Assembly (NCBI RefSeq): GCF_003131185.1
Contig: NZ_QFFU01000005.1
Location: forward strand, 248,001-312,000
Length of the DNA: 64,000 nt
From: Pseudomonas ovata
GTDB lineage: Bacteria; Pseudomonadota; Gammaproteobacteria; Pseudomonadales; Pseudomonadaceae
Reading direction: 5' to 3'
The notes beneath the pieces were generated by a model that saw nothing but the letters and a program-made list of their open reading frames with translations, did not search any database and had not been told where the DNA came from. How positions within the stretch are numbered: position 1 is the first letter of the stretch; the number at the start of each line of letters is the position of its first letter. Positions 1 through 8,864 of this stretch are shown here, piece by piece. A program made the translations under genes and the position numbers.

Positions 1-53
1 TCACCGGGAGTTATAAGAACGCACAAATCAGCAACCAAAACATAGGACCCACC

Positions 54-353
54 ATGAGCCGAATCGATCAAGGCTATGCCGAGAAGCGCGACTTCATTCG
101 CATGCGCGTCGACGCCGACATCAGCATCATTCACGCAGGGCAGGTCATCTCGGCCGTGTGCCTGGACCTGTCCAGCAGCGGCATGCAGGTTCAGGCACCA
201 CGGGCCTTTCAGGTGGGTGACAAACTCAGCGTGCGCATCGACTCCGACCACCCGGCGCTTACGGGCCTGGAGGCCGACACTGAAGTGGTGTGGATTGCCG
301 ACCAGGATGATGGTGGCCAGAAACTGGGCCTGTCGATCGTGGCAATGAGCTGA
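54..353 (+). CDS. PilZ domain protein (99 aa)
   Basis: A single PilZ domain fills this small cytoplasmic protein. Both motifs of c-di-GMP-binding PilZ domains are present: an RxxxR at residues 12-16 and a DxSxxG at residues 38-43 (D38, S40, G43). This argues that it can bind the second messenger, although the partner it controls is not visible here. It has no signal peptide or membrane segment. It lies upstream of and convergent with a LysR-type regulator on the other strand, with only 5 bases between the two stop codons. The left neighbour is outside the window, so an operon cannot be judged. Family assignment is firm; the process it regulates is unknown. Confidence 0.85.
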   Translation: MSRIDQGYAEKRDFIRMRVDADISIIHAGQVISAVCLDLSSSGMQVQAPRAFQVGDKLSVRIDSDHPALTGLEADTEVVWIADQDDGGQKLGLSIVAMS

Positions 354-358
354 CACCC

Positions 359-1288
359 TCAAGACGTCCTTGACTGTGTGAACAGCGCACGCAATTGCCC
401 GGCCATCCATAGATGCGCGTCGCTGCGTGCATATTTGCGATGGCTGTAGAGCCGCAGCGTATAGGGCGCCAGGGGGAACGGTGGCGCATGGCACACGATG
501 TCTGCTGAAGCGCTCAACAGACGGGCCGCCTGTTCAGGCAGGGTCATGAGCAAGTCACTGCGCGCGATGATGAACGGACACAACATCACGAACGGCAACT
601 GCAAGGCGACATCGCGCTTGAGCCCCATGCCCTGCAAGGCCAGGTCCACCACCCCGCACGCCTCGCCCCACGGCGTGACCACGGCATGCCGCTCAGCCAG
701 ATACCCCTGCAGGTCAAGCTGCGTACCGACCCTTGGATGATCACGGCGGGCGATCACGCAGTAATGGCCGCTCATCCAGTCCTCACTCTCCACCCCTGCC
801 GGCAGGCTGTCGCGATCCTCGCCATAGCCCAGGGCAAAATCAATCCGGCCACTGGCGAGGTCCTCAATGCACACCTTGCGCTCGGAATGCACCACCTTCA
901 CACACAACCGAGGCGCCACCTGCTGCAGGCGTTCCAGCAATGGCGGCAACAGTTGCAGCGCGGTGTAGTCGGTGGCAGCAAACACAAACACGCGCTCGCT
1001 GTTTGAGGGCTCGAAAGGCTCCCATTGCTCCAGTTGATCCGACAACACCTTGAGGCTCTGCGTGACCGCCACTGCCAGCGCGTCGGCGCGCTGGGTGGGG
1101 TGCATGCGATTGCCGTGGCGCACGAACAACTCATCGCTAAGCGCTTCGCGCAGGCGGGCCAGGGCATGACTGAAAGCCGAGGCACTGATCGACAGTTCAT
1201 GCGCGGCGCGAGCGACGGTGCGGTGGCGGTACAGCGTGTCGAAAACCAGCAGCAGATTCAGATCGAGACGGCGCAGGGCGGGATGCAT
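359..1288 (-). CDS. LysR-family transcriptional regulator
   Basis: A 309-residue LysR-type regulator. The N-terminus has the classical winged HTH (about residues 8-66, with LDLNLLLVFDTLYRHRTV followed by the helix-turn-helix), and the rest is a periplasmic-binding-like effector domain. An in-frame extension of 44 codons upstream is low-complexity and overlaps the divergent acetyltransferase, so I start at the ATG at 1288 (MHPALRRLDL), which fits the usual LysR start. It is divergent from the GNAT gene at 1378, an arrangement typical of LysR regulators that control their neighbour. Its effector is unknown. The domain resembles the NodD/NahR-like branch that binds aromatic compounds, but that is only an impression. 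Confidence 0.88.
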   Translation of the reverse strand: MHPALRRLDLNLLLVFDTLYRHRTVARAAHELSISASAFSHALARLREALSDELFVRHGNRMHPTQRADALAVAVTQSLKVLSDQLEQWEPFEPSNSERVFVFAATDYTALQLLPPLLERLQQVAPRLCVKVVHSERKVCIEDLASGRIDFALGYGEDRDSLPAGVESEDWMSGHYCVIARRDHPRVGTQLDLQGYLAERHAVVTPWGEACGVVDLALQGMGLKRDVALQLPFVMLCPFIIARSDLLMTLPEQAARLLSASADIVCHAPPFPLAPYTLRLYSHRKYARSDAHLWMAGQLRALFTQSRTS

Positions 1289-1377
1289 GATATTCAATAA
1301 GACCTGAAGAAATTGCAGTACATGCAGTTTATGGCTTCGCCTAGCATGAACGCTTCTTCTTTGACGGATGTCGCCCC

Positions 1378-1857
1378 ATGAGCCTGCACATACGCCCCGC
1401 CCGCCCGGACGACGCAGCACAGATCCTGACTTTTATCACTGAACTGGCCGACTATGAAAAGGCCCGGCACGAAGTCATTGCCAGCGTTGCCGACATTGAG
1501 CGCACGCTGTTCGCCCCACAGGCCAGTGCCCAGGCGCTGATCGGCTCATACAACGATCGGCCCATCGGATTTGCGGTGTACTTTTTCAGTTACTCGACCT
1601 GGCTGGGCCGTAATGGCCTCTACCTGGAAGACCTTTACATCACACCGGAGCATAGAGGCACGGGCGCCGGCAAGCAGATGCTCAAGTACCTGGCCCGACA
1701 AGCCTGCGACAACGGCTGCGGACGTTTCGAGTGGAGCGTACTGGACTGGAACGAACCGGCCATCCGCTTCTATGAATCGATCGGCGCGCAGCCGCAGAAC
1801 GAATGGGTGCGCTACCGAATGGAAGGCGACGCGCTGAAGGCGTTTGCCCAAAGCTGA
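1378..1857 (+). CDS. GNAT-family N-acetyltransferase
   Basis: A 159-residue protein made of one GNAT fold. The acetyl-CoA pyrophosphate-binding motif is visible near residues 93-104 (RGTGAGKQMLKYLA, form R-x-x-G-x-G-x), preceded by the beta4 strand GLYLEDLYI. The C-terminal part (FEWSVLDWNEPAIRFYESIGA) is typical of the spermine/spermidine or diamine acetyltransferase-like subgroup, but the substrate cannot be told from the sequence. It is transcribed divergently from the LysR regulator 89 bases away, so the regulator is a plausible controller. It converges with mlaA, with a hairpin between the two stop codons. Confidence 0.85.
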   Translation: MSLHIRPARPDDAAQILTFITELADYEKARHEVIASVADIERTLFAPQASAQALIGSYNDRPIGFAVYFFSYSTWLGRNGLYLEDLYITPEHRGTGAGKQMLKYLARQACDNGCGRFEWSVLDWNEPAIRFYESIGAQPQNEWVRYRMEGDALKAFAQS

Positions 1858-1868
1858 ACCTGACGCTG

Positions 1869-1901
1869 CGTCGATCGAGCTGCCATGCAGGTCGATCGAC
1901 G
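1869..1901. terminator. Inverted repeat between convergent genes
   Basis: A perfect 10-bp stem (CGTCGATCGA with TCGATCGACG) and a 13-base loop lie between the stop codons of the acetyltransferase (+) and mlaA (-). There is no long T tract on either side, so it may be a weak bidirectional terminator or an RNA-stabilising hairpin. Confidence 0.5.
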
Positions 1902-1913
1902 AGCATCCTCTGA

Positions 1914-2615
1914 TCAGAAGTCGTCTTCGACCTGGCCGTCCTTGACCTTGAACTCACGGTTCTGCAGGTAGGCATTGCGGATGAAGGTGTACTTGTCACC
2001 AGTGACCAGGCGCTCGGCCGACAACAGGCTGGCACGAGTGTCGATCAGGTTCACGCCCAGCGCCGTGTTGCGGGTCGGGACATGATCGATGTAGCGGTAA
2101 GGCGAAGTGTAGGTGTCCGGGTAACGGGCCAGGGCATCGCGCACGGTGCTGGGGCCGAACAACGGCAGCACCACGTACGGACCGCTGCCCACGCCCCAGC
2201 GACCCAGGGTCTGGCCGAAGTCTTCATCGTTGCGCTGCAGGCCCATGTAAGTGCCGACATCGATAAGGCCCAACAGACCGAAAGTCGTGTTGAAGATCAG
2301 CCGTGCGCTGTCGACACCGGCATCAGCCGGCTTGAGTTGCAGCACGTTGTTGGCCAGGTTGCCGACATCGCCGATGTTATTGAAGAAGTTGTGCACGCCG
2401 TCTTCGACAAACTGCGGCGCAATGTACTGATAGCCTTGGGCGATCGGCTTGAGGGTGTAGGTGTCGACCACGTCGTTGAAACGAAAGATGGCACGGTTGA
2501 CGCCTTCCCATGGGTCATCTTCGGCAGCCTGGACAGCTACCGGGAGCATCGCGACGCCGATGCACAAGGACAGCCGGGTCAATCGCTCGATAAAGCCGCT
2601 ACGCGGTAAGGGCAT
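1914..2615 (-). CDS. mlaA: MlaA/VacJ family outer-membrane lipid-asymmetry protein
   Basis: A 233-residue MlaA (VacJ) homologue. MlaA sits in the outer membrane and removes mislocalised phospholipids from its outer leaflet, passing them to the Mla pathway. Family signatures are the DPWEGVNRAIFRFND opening of the mature domain and the later segment beginning FGQTLGRWGVGSGPYVVLP. The start at 2615 is chosen because an AGGAG lies 8 bases upstream, whereas the 35-codon extension has none. The N-terminal segment is a Sec-type signal ending VQA-AEDDP. No lipobox cysteine follows the hydrophobic core, unlike the E. coli lipoprotein, so this copy is probably not lipidated. No mlaBCDEF genes are nearby. 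Confidence 0.9.
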   Translation of the reverse strand: MPLPRSGFIERLTRLSLCIGVAMLPVAVQAAEDDPWEGVNRAIFRFNDVVDTYTLKPIAQGYQYIAPQFVEDGVHNFFNNIGDVGNLANNVLQLKPADAGVDSARLIFNTTFGLLGLIDVGTYMGLQRNDEDFGQTLGRWGVGSGPYVVLPLFGPSTVRDALARYPDTYTSPYRYIDHVPTRNTALGVNLIDTRASLLSAERLVTGDKYTFIRNAYLQNREFKVKDGQVEDDF

Positions 2616-2795
2616 GACGCAAACTCCTGTCAGAAAGTAATGCCCCGGGCATGAGGCTTCGGGCAAAGACGGGCAGTATAAGGGGTTCACCGCTAAATAA
2701 GGCAGACCTGTAATAAACACCGGCCCGTCATGACATATTCATATTTCTGTCATCAGCCGTCGGTAGCGTGCATCAGTATTTCAGAGATCTTCATC

Positions 2796-3416
2796 ATGCT
2801 CGCACCGGTTGCCACACCCCTGCCGGCGTTTTCTGCCCTGCTGTTCGGCCTCAGCGGCTGCCTGGTGGATTTTGGCGCACAGGCCGGCACAGCCAGCAAA
2901 GGCGCCGCCCTTGCCACTGACACTCACGCCCAACTGACGCCCGGCGCACTTGAAAACCTGCAAAACCTGCGGCAACAAGGCATTCCCTGTGCCTGGCTGG
3001 ATGAACTGCCCGATCCGCTGAGCCAGACCTTGTCGGCCCCGCTGGGCAACCTGATCACCGCCACCGCACGCAGCCAGGTGCGCTGGCCGGCGCCGGATGC
3101 CTGCTGGCTGGCGCTGATGGCGCTCAAGGTCAATCAGCTTGAAGGGTGCGTACTGGTCAGCGGCGAGCCGCGCCTGTTGCGCTCCGGGCTCAATGCCGGG
3201 CTGTGGACCATCGGCCTGGCCTCTTGTGGTCCGCTGTGCGGCCTGTCGCCGGCGCAATGGCAGGCACTGGACAGCCACGAGCGTGAACGCCTGCGCGCCC
3301 AGGCCACCCTGCAGTTGTATGCGCTGGGCGCGCACTCGGTCATCGATCATCTGGGCGAACTGGAATCGTGCCTGGCCGATATCAGCCTGCGGCGCCGCAA
3401 AGGCGAAAAACCCTGA
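2796..3416 (+). CDS. HAD-superfamily protein lacking the catalytic Asp (phosphonatase-like)
   Basis: A 206-residue HAD-fold protein of the phosphonoacetaldehyde hydrolase-related type. Motif I, normally DxDGT, reads GLSGC at residues 18-22: the nucleophile Asp is Gly and the acid/base Asp is Ser. A cap domain appears to be absent, given the short length. A capless, Pseudomonas-restricted branch of the phosphonatase family with incomplete catalytic residues has been described (the P. syringae PSPTO_2114 type), and this looks like a member. Ordinary phosphatase activity is therefore unlikely, and a binding or regulatory role is more plausible. The start at ATG 2796 drops a 22-codon extension. 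It is divergent from mlaA and precedes a small DUF4404 gene. Confidence 0.75.
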   Translation: MLAPVATPLPAFSALLFGLSGCLVDFGAQAGTASKGAALATDTHAQLTPGALENLQNLRQQGIPCAWLDELPDPLSQTLSAPLGNLITATARSQVRWPAPDACWLALMALKVNQLEGCVLVSGEPRLLRSGLNAGLWTIGLASCGPLCGLSPAQWQALDSHERERLRAQATLQLYALGAHSVIDHLGELESCLADISLRRRKGEKP

Positions 3417-3525
3417 CGGTGGTCAACGGCAGAAAGGCGGGCAATGGATTAGTCTTACAGGCATCACGGACCTTTCGTCTGACGGCGCAGTCCATGAATC
3501 AGACTTATCGATCAAGGAGCACCGT

Positions 3526-3795
3526 ATGCCTGCCCGCGAACTGCAAGAACAGCTCAATACCCTGCGCGAGCAACTGGAGCAGAATCCGCCACTGTTGCAG
3601 GAAGAACGTGACCGCATGCACGAACTCATGCAACAAATTGAAACTAAAATAGAGCTGGAAAACCTGACCCAGGAACAGGACTCCAGCCTGTCCGACAACG
3701 TCAACCTCGCCGTCGAGCGCTTCGAGGTCGAGCACCCCGGCGTGGCCGCTACCTTGCGAAACATCATGAATACGCTGGGCAGCATGGGCATCTGA
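3526..3795 (+). CDS. DUF4404 family small protein (89 aa)
   Basis: A small cytoplasmic, acidic, mostly helical protein, probably a coiled coil in residues 1-50 (rich in E, Q and L with heptad-like spacing). The C-terminus (VERFEVEHPGVAATLRNIMN) is the conserved part of the DUF4404 family. An AAGGAG at 3513-3518 sits 7 bases before this ATG and fixes the start. The long in-frame upstream ORF is a shadow of the HAD gene. It is followed immediately by a strong bidirectional terminator. The function of the family is unknown. Confidence 0.8.
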   Translation: MPARELQEQLNTLREQLEQNPPLLQEERDRMHELMQQIETKIELENLTQEQDSSLSDNVNLAVERFEVEHPGVAATLRNIMNTLGSMGI

Positions 3796-3813
3796 AAACC
3801 TGGCGCCCGGATA

Positions 3814-3845
3814 CGAAAAAGCCCGTCGAATGACGGGCTTTTTCG
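3814..3845. terminator. Bidirectional rho-independent terminator
   Basis: A perfect 14-bp inverted repeat with a GAAT loop (stem CGAAAAAGCCCGTC / GACGGGCTTTTTCG). It gives a GC-rich stem with a T run on both strands. It lies between the convergent DUF4404 (+) and queF (-) genes and should terminate both. Confidence 0.92.
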
Positions 3846-3855
3846 TGCAACCGGC

Positions 3856-4686
3856 TTATTGCCGCGCCAGGCGACCGTTATCCACCGATATGGCCTCGGT
3901 ACTGCGATAAGGGTTGATGTCCAGTCCGCCACGGCGCACATAGCGCGCATAAACCGTCAGCGACTGTGGCTTGAGCAGGCGTTGCAGGTCGAGAAAGATG
4001 CGCTCCACGCATTGCTCATGAAAATCCGAGTGCTGGCGGAAGCTGACGATGTACGCCAGCAGGCTGGCGTGATCCAGCGCCGCACCACGGTACTGGACCA
4101 CTACGCTGCCCCAGTCGGGCTGGCTGGTCACCGGGCAATTGGACTTGAGCAAATGCGTGTGCAGGCTTTCTTCAACCACGCGCGCTGCATCGCAGCGCAG
4201 CAGTTCAGGACGCGGATGGTCATAGCTGCTGACCTCGATATCCAGCTCATCGATGCACGTGCCTGGCAAACCGGCCACGCCCTGCGCCTGAACCTCATCC
4301 AGGCTGCGAATGACCACGCCCACCGGCTTGCCAGCGGCGGCCGACAAATCGGCCACCAACACTTGCTGCAGGTGCTGGCGATCGGCGAACACACTCTGGT
4401 TCAGGGAGTTGAGGTACAGCTTGAACGACTTCGACTCGATGATATTGGGCGAGTCGGCCGGCACGCTGAACTCGGCGATGGCCACCACCGGCTTGCCCGA
4501 AGGCAGCAGCCAGGACAGCTCGTAGCAGTTCCAGATATCGACACCCTGATACGGCAAGGTCTGCGCGGTCAGCCCCAGTTCGGCCCATTTCGCGGTGCGC
4601 GGAATCGGGAACAGCAGCGAGGGCGTGTAGGTGCAAATGTACTCACTGGACTTGCCCAGTGGCGAATGTTCGGCGGCGGGGTGCAT
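3856..4686 (-). CDS. queF: NADPH-dependent 7-cyano-7-deazaguanine reductase QueF
   Basis: A 276-residue bimodular (YqcD-type) QueF, which reduces preQ0 to preQ1 with NADPH in queuosine tRNA biosynthesis. The diagnostic QueF motif [11 protein letters not shown] is at residues 84-94. The catalytic cysteine is C184 in [14 protein letters not shown], with the partner Asp at D191. The second half carries [13 protein letters not shown], which binds substrate. The length is that of the proteobacterial two-module enzyme. It is transcribed alone, ending in the shared terminator. I saw no preQ1 riboswitch in its 5' region. Confidence 0.95.
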   Translation of the reverse strand: MHPAAEHSPLGKSSEYICTYTPSLLFPIPRTAKWAELGLTAQTLPYQGVDIWNCYELSWLLPSGKPVVAIAEFSVPADSPNIIESKSFKLYLNSLNQSVFADRQHLQQVLVADLSAAAGKPVGVVIRSLDEVQAQGVAGLPGTCIDELDIEVSSYDHPRPELLRCDAARVVEESLHTHLLKSNCPVTSQPDWGSVVVQYRGAALDHASLLAYIVSFRQHSDFHEQCVERIFLDLQRLLKPQSLTVYARYVRRGGLDINPYRSTEAISVDNGRLARQ

Positions 4687-4764
4687 GGTGATACCTGGAC
4701 TTCAAGAATGAACCGCGCAAGTCTAGCGGGTTTGCGTGGTGCTTTCAGCCCACACCGATCAGCA

Positions 4765-4778
4765 TTACAACCTTGTCA
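4765..4778 (+). promoter_or_regulatory. CusR/CopR-type operator upstream of the two-component genes
   Basis: TTACAA-CC-TTGTCA is one base from the TGACAA-N2-TTGTCA palindrome bound by CusR/CopR response regulators. It lies 62 bp before the response-regulator start, with a TATAAA at 4807-4812 as a possible -10. This suggests autoregulation. Confidence 0.55.
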
Positions 4779-4840
4779 GCTTGTGCCGTTGCTCGCCACA
4801 ACGCGCTATAAAGCCCTTTTGCGATCCATACGAGCCTGCG

Positions 4841-5518
4841 ATGAAACTACTGATCGTCGAAGATCAACCCAAGACGGGTCATTATCTGCACCAGGGACTG
4901 AGCGAGGCCGGCTTCGACAGCGAATGGATCAATGACGGTCATTCGGGTCTGCAACGCGCCCTGAGCGGCGAGCACGCCTTGTTGATTCTCGACGTGATGC
5001 TGCCCGGCGTGGACGGCTGGCAGATCCTTGAGCAGGTGCGCCGCGCAGGCTTGCAGACCCCGGCGCTGTTTCTCACCGCTCGCGACGCCATCGAAGACCG
5101 CGTACATGGCCTGGAACTGGGGGCCGATGACTACCTGGTCAAGCCGTTTGCCTTTGCCGAATTGCTCGCCCGGGTGCGCACCCTGCTGCGACGCAGGACC
5201 GTGCCAGCCGACACCCGCTTGCAACTGGGCGAACTGCAACTGGACTTGCTGCAACGCAAGGTCGAGCGGGCCGGCCAGCGGCTGGACCTGACCGTCAAGG
5301 AGTTTGCCTTACTGGAGCTGCTGTTGCGCCGTCAGGGCGAGGTGTTGCCCAAGTCACTGATTGCCGCCCAGGTCTGGGACATGCATTTCGACAGCGACAC
5401 CAATGTCATCGAAGTCGCCATCCGCCGCTTGCGCATGAAAGTCGACGATGACTTTGCAGTCAAACTGATCCATACCGTGCGCGGCCTGGGCTATGTGTTA
5501 CAGGAGCAGGCGCCATGA
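4841..5518 (+). CDS. OmpR-family response regulator, CusR/CopR-like
   Basis: A 225-residue response regulator of the heavy-metal branch. The receiver domain (1-115) has the phosphoacceptor D51 ([14 protein letters not shown]), T79 and K101. A winged-helix Trans_reg_C DNA-binding domain follows (about 125-222, with [13 protein letters not shown] and the recognition segment [17 protein letters not shown]). The start is the ATG at 4841 (MKLLIVEDQ), so the 35-codon extension is dropped. The stop overlaps the start of the sensor kinase by 4 bases (ATGA), indicating translational coupling. A CusR-type box precedes it. No copper or silver efflux genes lie next to the pair, so the targets must be elsewhere. 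Confidence 0.9.
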   Translation: MKLLIVEDQPKTGHYLHQGLSEAGFDSEWINDGHSGLQRALSGEHALLILDVMLPGVDGWQILEQVRRAGLQTPALFLTARDAIEDRVHGLELGADDYLVKPFAFAELLARVRTLLRRRTVPADTRLQLGELQLDLLQRKVERAGQRLDLTVKEFALLELLLRRQGEVLPKSLIAAQVWDMHFDSDTNVIEVAIRRLRMKVDDDFAVKLIHTVRGLGYVLQEQAP

Positions 5519-6852
5519 GGCTGTCGCTGCGCAGTCGCCTGGCACTGTTGTTCGCCGGCTGCACGGCCGGGGTGTCACTGATCGCCGGCCTGCTGTTCAG
5601 CCAGGCCAGTGCCAGCCATTTCATCGAACTGGACCAGCAACTGTTCGACGCCCAGGTGGCCAGCCTGCGCAACGGTCTGCAGGGCGTAGACAGCCTGCAA
5701 GCCTTCAAGGCGCGCCAGCCACTGCTGGGCAAGCCCAGTCACTCGGCCGACATGACGCTGCGCCTGCGCGATGCACAAGGCCAGCCGTGGCTGGACACGG
5801 CCCCTGCCCTGCCCGCCACCCTGCTTGTGCCCGGCCTGCATGCCTTCAGCAATGCACAAGGCGCTTACCGGGTCTTCACCACCGCCCTGCACCCTGGGCA
5901 CCCCGACTCGCCCCTGCTGACCCTGGTGCTGGACATCACCCATCACCAGCATTTCCTGCAACGCATGCAGCACCTGATCTGGCTGACGGTCGGCCTGTGC
6001 GCACTGGTCACCGCACTGCTCGGTGCCTGGGCGGCGCGCAGCGGCCTACGGCCCTTGCAACGCATGAGTAAGGTGGCCGCCGGCGTCTCGGCCAGTTCAC
6101 TGACCACGCGCCTGCCCGAACACGAGATGCCCGCCGAACTGGCCGAACTGACCCGTGCCTTCAATGCCATGCTCACGCGCCTGGAGGAGGGCTTTCAGCG
6201 TCTGTCAGCGTTCAGCGCCGACATTGCCCATGAATTGCGCACGCCGCTGTCGAACCTGCTGACCCAGACCCAGGTCACTCTGGCCCGTCCCCGCGCACGG
6301 GAGCAGTACCGCGAGGCGCTGCTGGGCAACCTTGAAGAACTGCAAAGCCTGACACAGATGGTCAACGACATGCTGTTGCTGGCCAAGGCCGAACAGGGCC
6401 TGCTGACCCCCGTCCATGATCGACTGCACCTTGAACAAGAGGTCGATGCGGTGCTGGAGTACTTCACGCCGCTGGCTGAAGACGCCGGCATCACCCTGCA
6501 CCGCGAAGGTCAGGCAACCGCACGCGCAGACCGGGCACTGCTGCGCCGAGTGTTGTCCAACCTGCTGGACAATGCCGTGCGCTACACCCCGACCGGCGGC
6601 CAGGTGCGCGTCACGTTGCAGGCCGTGGCCGCTGGCGTGGAGCTGAGCGTAGAAAACCCGGGCCAGACCCTTGACCCAGCGGTGCTGCCACGCCTGTTCG
6701 ACCGTTTCTATCGGGTCGACCCGGCGCGGCCCGACAGCCAGGCCCACGCAGGGCTTGGGCTGGCGATCAGCCGCTCGATCATCCAGGCCCACGGCGGCAC
6801 GATTCACAGCGAGTCGGCCGCCGGGCTGACCCGCTTCGTGATTCGACTCTGA
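5515..6852 (+). CDS. Heavy-metal-type sensor histidine kinase (CusS-like)
   Basis: A 445-residue inner-membrane sensor kinase that pairs with the regulator it overlaps. Membrane segments are at about 9-29 and 153-173 and enclose a periplasmic sensor region of about 120 residues. A HAMP linker follows, then the HisKA dimerisation box with phosphoacceptor H239 in [13 protein letters not shown]. The HATPase domain shows the N box ([13 protein letters not shown]) and the G box ([10 protein letters not shown]). This architecture is that of CusS/CopS/IrlS copper, silver or zinc sensors. The sensed metal is inferred only from the family and the operator upstream of the operon. The 3' end is 4 bases from the convergent lolE stop. 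Confidence 0.9.
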   Translation: MRLSLRSRLALLFAGCTAGVSLIAGLLFSQASASHFIELDQQLFDAQVASLRNGLQGVDSLQAFKARQPLLGKPSHSADMTLRLRDAQGQPWLDTAPALPATLLVPGLHAFSNAQGAYRVFTTALHPGHPDSPLLTLVLDITHHQHFLQRMQHLIWLTVGLCALVTALLGAWAARSGLRPLQRMSKVAAGVSASSLTTRLPEHEMPAELAELTRAFNAMLTRLEEGFQRLSAFSADIAHELRTPLSNLLTQTQVTLARPRAREQYREALLGNLEELQSLTQMVNDMLLLAKAEQGLLTPVHDRLHLEQEVDAVLEYFTPLAEDAGITLHREGQATARADRALLRRVLSNLLDNAVRYTPTGGQVRVTLQAVAAGVELSVENPGQTLDPAVLPRLFDRFYRVDPARPDSQAHAGLGLAISRSIIQAHGGTIHSESAAGLTRFVIRL

Positions 6853-6856
6853 CAGC

Positions 6857-8101
6857 CTACTCGTAGCGCAAGGCGTGCGCCGGCTCGATCCTGGCGGCGC
6901 GCCAGGCCGGGTAGATGGTCGCCAGGAAGCTCAGGACAAAACCGGCCCCACAGATCAGCAGCACGTCGCCGCCTTGCAGTTCGGAAGGCAGGTTGCTGAT
7001 GAAATACACGTCGGCACTGAACACATGCTGGCCACTGACCCGTTCGAACCAGCCGACCAGCGCACTGACATTCAGCGCGGCGATCACCCCAAGCACCCCG
7101 CCGATCAGGGTGCCGACCACACCGATCAGCGAGCCCTGGACAATGAAGATGCCCATGATCTGCCGGGGCGTGGCGCCGATGGTGCGCAGGATCGCGATGT
7201 CAGCCCCCTTGTCATTGACCACCATGATCAAGGTGGCAATGATGTTGAACGCCGCCACCGCCACGATCATCAGCAGCAACAGGCCGATCATGGTCTTTTC
7301 CATTTTCATGGCACTGAACAGGCTGCCCTGGGTGTGGGTCCAGTCATCGGCACGGTAGCCCTGCCCCAGCGCCTTGGCGATGTCGGTCGAGATTTTCGGG
7401 GCCTGGTAAAGATCTTTCAGCGCCAGGCGCACGCCTTGCACCTGGCCGGGCTGCCAGCGCTGCATCTGCCCGGCGTCGGCGATGTGCATCAGCGCCATGG
7501 AGCCGTCCAGCTCGGCACCGACCTTGAACAGCCCGACCACGGTCAGGCGCTGCAAGCGCGGCGTGATGCCACCGGGGGCGTTGCTGATTTCCGGCACGAT
7601 CAGGGTCAGGGCGTCGCCGACATTGACCCGAAAGCGCCGTGCGGTGATTTCGCCCAGCACCACACCGAACTCACCGGGCTTGAGGCCATCGAGGCTGCCA
7701 CGGGTGATGTGCTGCGTCACGATCGACACTGCATGCTCACGGGCAGGATCGATACCGCTGACCTGGATCGGCTGCATCAGGCCACGGTAGGACAGCATGC
7801 CTTCCATTTCGGTCAGCGGCGCGGCGGCCACCACTTCCGGGTTGCGCAAGGCGGCGTCGGCCGTGGCTTGCCAGTCATCCAGCGGCTTGACGCCGAGGAT
7901 CGCCGCATGCGGCACCATGCCGAGGATGCGCGAGCTCATTTCACGCTGGAAGCCGTTCATCACCGACAGCACCACGATCATGGCCAGCACCCCCAGGGCC
8001 AGGCCGATCATCGAGGTCATGGAGATGAACGAGATAAAGTTCTTGCGGCGCTTGGCCCGGGTGTAGCGGGCGCCGATGAAGATGGATAAGGGTCGGAACA
8101 T
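6857..8101 (-). CDS. lolE: Lipoprotein-releasing ABC transporter permease LolE/LolC-type
   Basis: A 414-residue inner-membrane subunit of the transporter that extracts mature lipoproteins and hands them to LolA. It begins [19 protein letters not shown], followed by a first membrane helix at about 25-48, a large periplasmic domain of about 220 residues, and three C-terminal helices with the FtsX-like pattern (NIIATLIMVVNDKGADIAIL). The start at 8101 matches the paralogue upstream. It is the third gene of a lolC-lolD-lolE operon read right to left, 64 bp after lolD. Which of the two paralogues deserves the name LolE cannot be settled from the sequence; I follow the usual gene order. Confidence 0.9.
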   Translation of the reverse strand: MFRPLSIFIGARYTRAKRRKNFISFISMTSMIGLALGVLAMIVVLSVMNGFQREMSSRILGMVPHAAILGVKPLDDWQATADAALRNPEVVAAAPLTEMEGMLSYRGLMQPIQVSGIDPAREHAVSIVTQHITRGSLDGLKPGEFGVVLGEITARRFRVNVGDALTLIVPEISNAPGGITPRLQRLTVVGLFKVGAELDGSMALMHIADAGQMQRWQPGQVQGVRLALKDLYQAPKISTDIAKALGQGYRADDWTHTQGSLFSAMKMEKTMIGLLLLMIVAVAAFNIIATLIMVVNDKGADIAILRTIGATPRQIMGIFIVQGSLIGVVGTLIGGVLGVIAALNVSALVGWFERVSGQHVFSADVYFISNLPSELQGGDVLLICGAGFVLSFLATIYPAWRAARIEPAHALRYE

Positions 8102-8165
8102 TCGCAGGGCACCTTGGCAAAAAGATCGGCCCGGCACCCGCTCAACGGGCGTCAGGCCGGATGAA

Positions 8166-8864
8166 TCAGACGGCGACCAGGTGGCCGTCTTCCAGACGCA
8201 GGATACGATCCATCTGCCTGGCCAGATTCAGGTCATGGGTGACCACCAGAAACGCCGTGCGCGAGGCCGTGCTCAGCTCGCGCATCAGGTCCTGAATACC
8301 CTGTGCGGTGTGGTGGTCAAGGTTGCCGGTGGGCTCGTCGAGCATTACCAGCCCCGGCTCGTTGACCAGCGCCCGGGCGATGGCGACACGCTGACGCTCG
8401 CCACCGGACAACTCGGCCGGCTTGTGCGCCAGGCGATGGCCCAGGCCGACCCGCTCCAGCAGCGCCGTGGCCCGCTTGCGCGCCTCGGGGATGGCCGTCT
8501 TGCCGATCAGCAGCGGCATGCAGACGTTTTCCAGTGCAGTGAACTCGGGCAACAGGTGGTGGAACTGGTACACGAACCCCAGCGCCCGGTTGCGTAACAG
8601 GCCACGGGCCTTCTCGTTCAGCGCCGACAACTGCTCGCCAGCCAGCCATACGCTGCCCTCGGACGGCGTATCCAGGCCACCCAGCAGGTTGAGCAAAGTA
8701 CTTTTGCCAGAGCCGGAACTGCCAACGATCGCCACCCGCTCGCCGGGAAACAGCTCCAGTTGCAGGTTGGACAGCACCACCACCGACTCAGGGCCCTCCT
8801 CGTAGGATTTACCCAGGTTGCGGCAACTCAATACGGCTTTTTCAGACATGCCCGACTCACTCAT
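8166..8864 (-). CDS. lolD: Lipoprotein-releasing ABC transporter ATPase LolD
   Basis: A 232-residue ABC ATPase. Walker A is GSSGSGKST (residues 48-56), the signature is [15 protein letters not shown] and Walker B is [12 protein letters not shown]. The [19 protein letters not shown]-loop region is characteristic of LolD. It powers lipoprotein release by the two membrane subunits that flank it. The first ATG (8864) overlaps the end of lolC by 8 bases; a second in-frame ATG ([10 protein letters not shown], 8849) would avoid the overlap and is equally possible. It is part of the lolCDE operon. Confidence 0.95.
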   Translation of the reverse strand: MSESGMSEKAVLSCRNLGKSYEEGPESVVVLSNLQLELFPGERVAIVGSSGSGKSTLLNLLGGLDTPSEGSVWLAGEQLSALNEKARGLLRNRALGFVYQFHHLLPEFTALENVCMPLLIGKTAIPEARKRATALLERVGLGHRLAHKPAELSGGERQRVAIARALVNEPGLVMLDEPTGNLDHHTAQGIQDLMRELSTASRTAFLVVTHDLNLARQMDRILRLEDGHLVAV

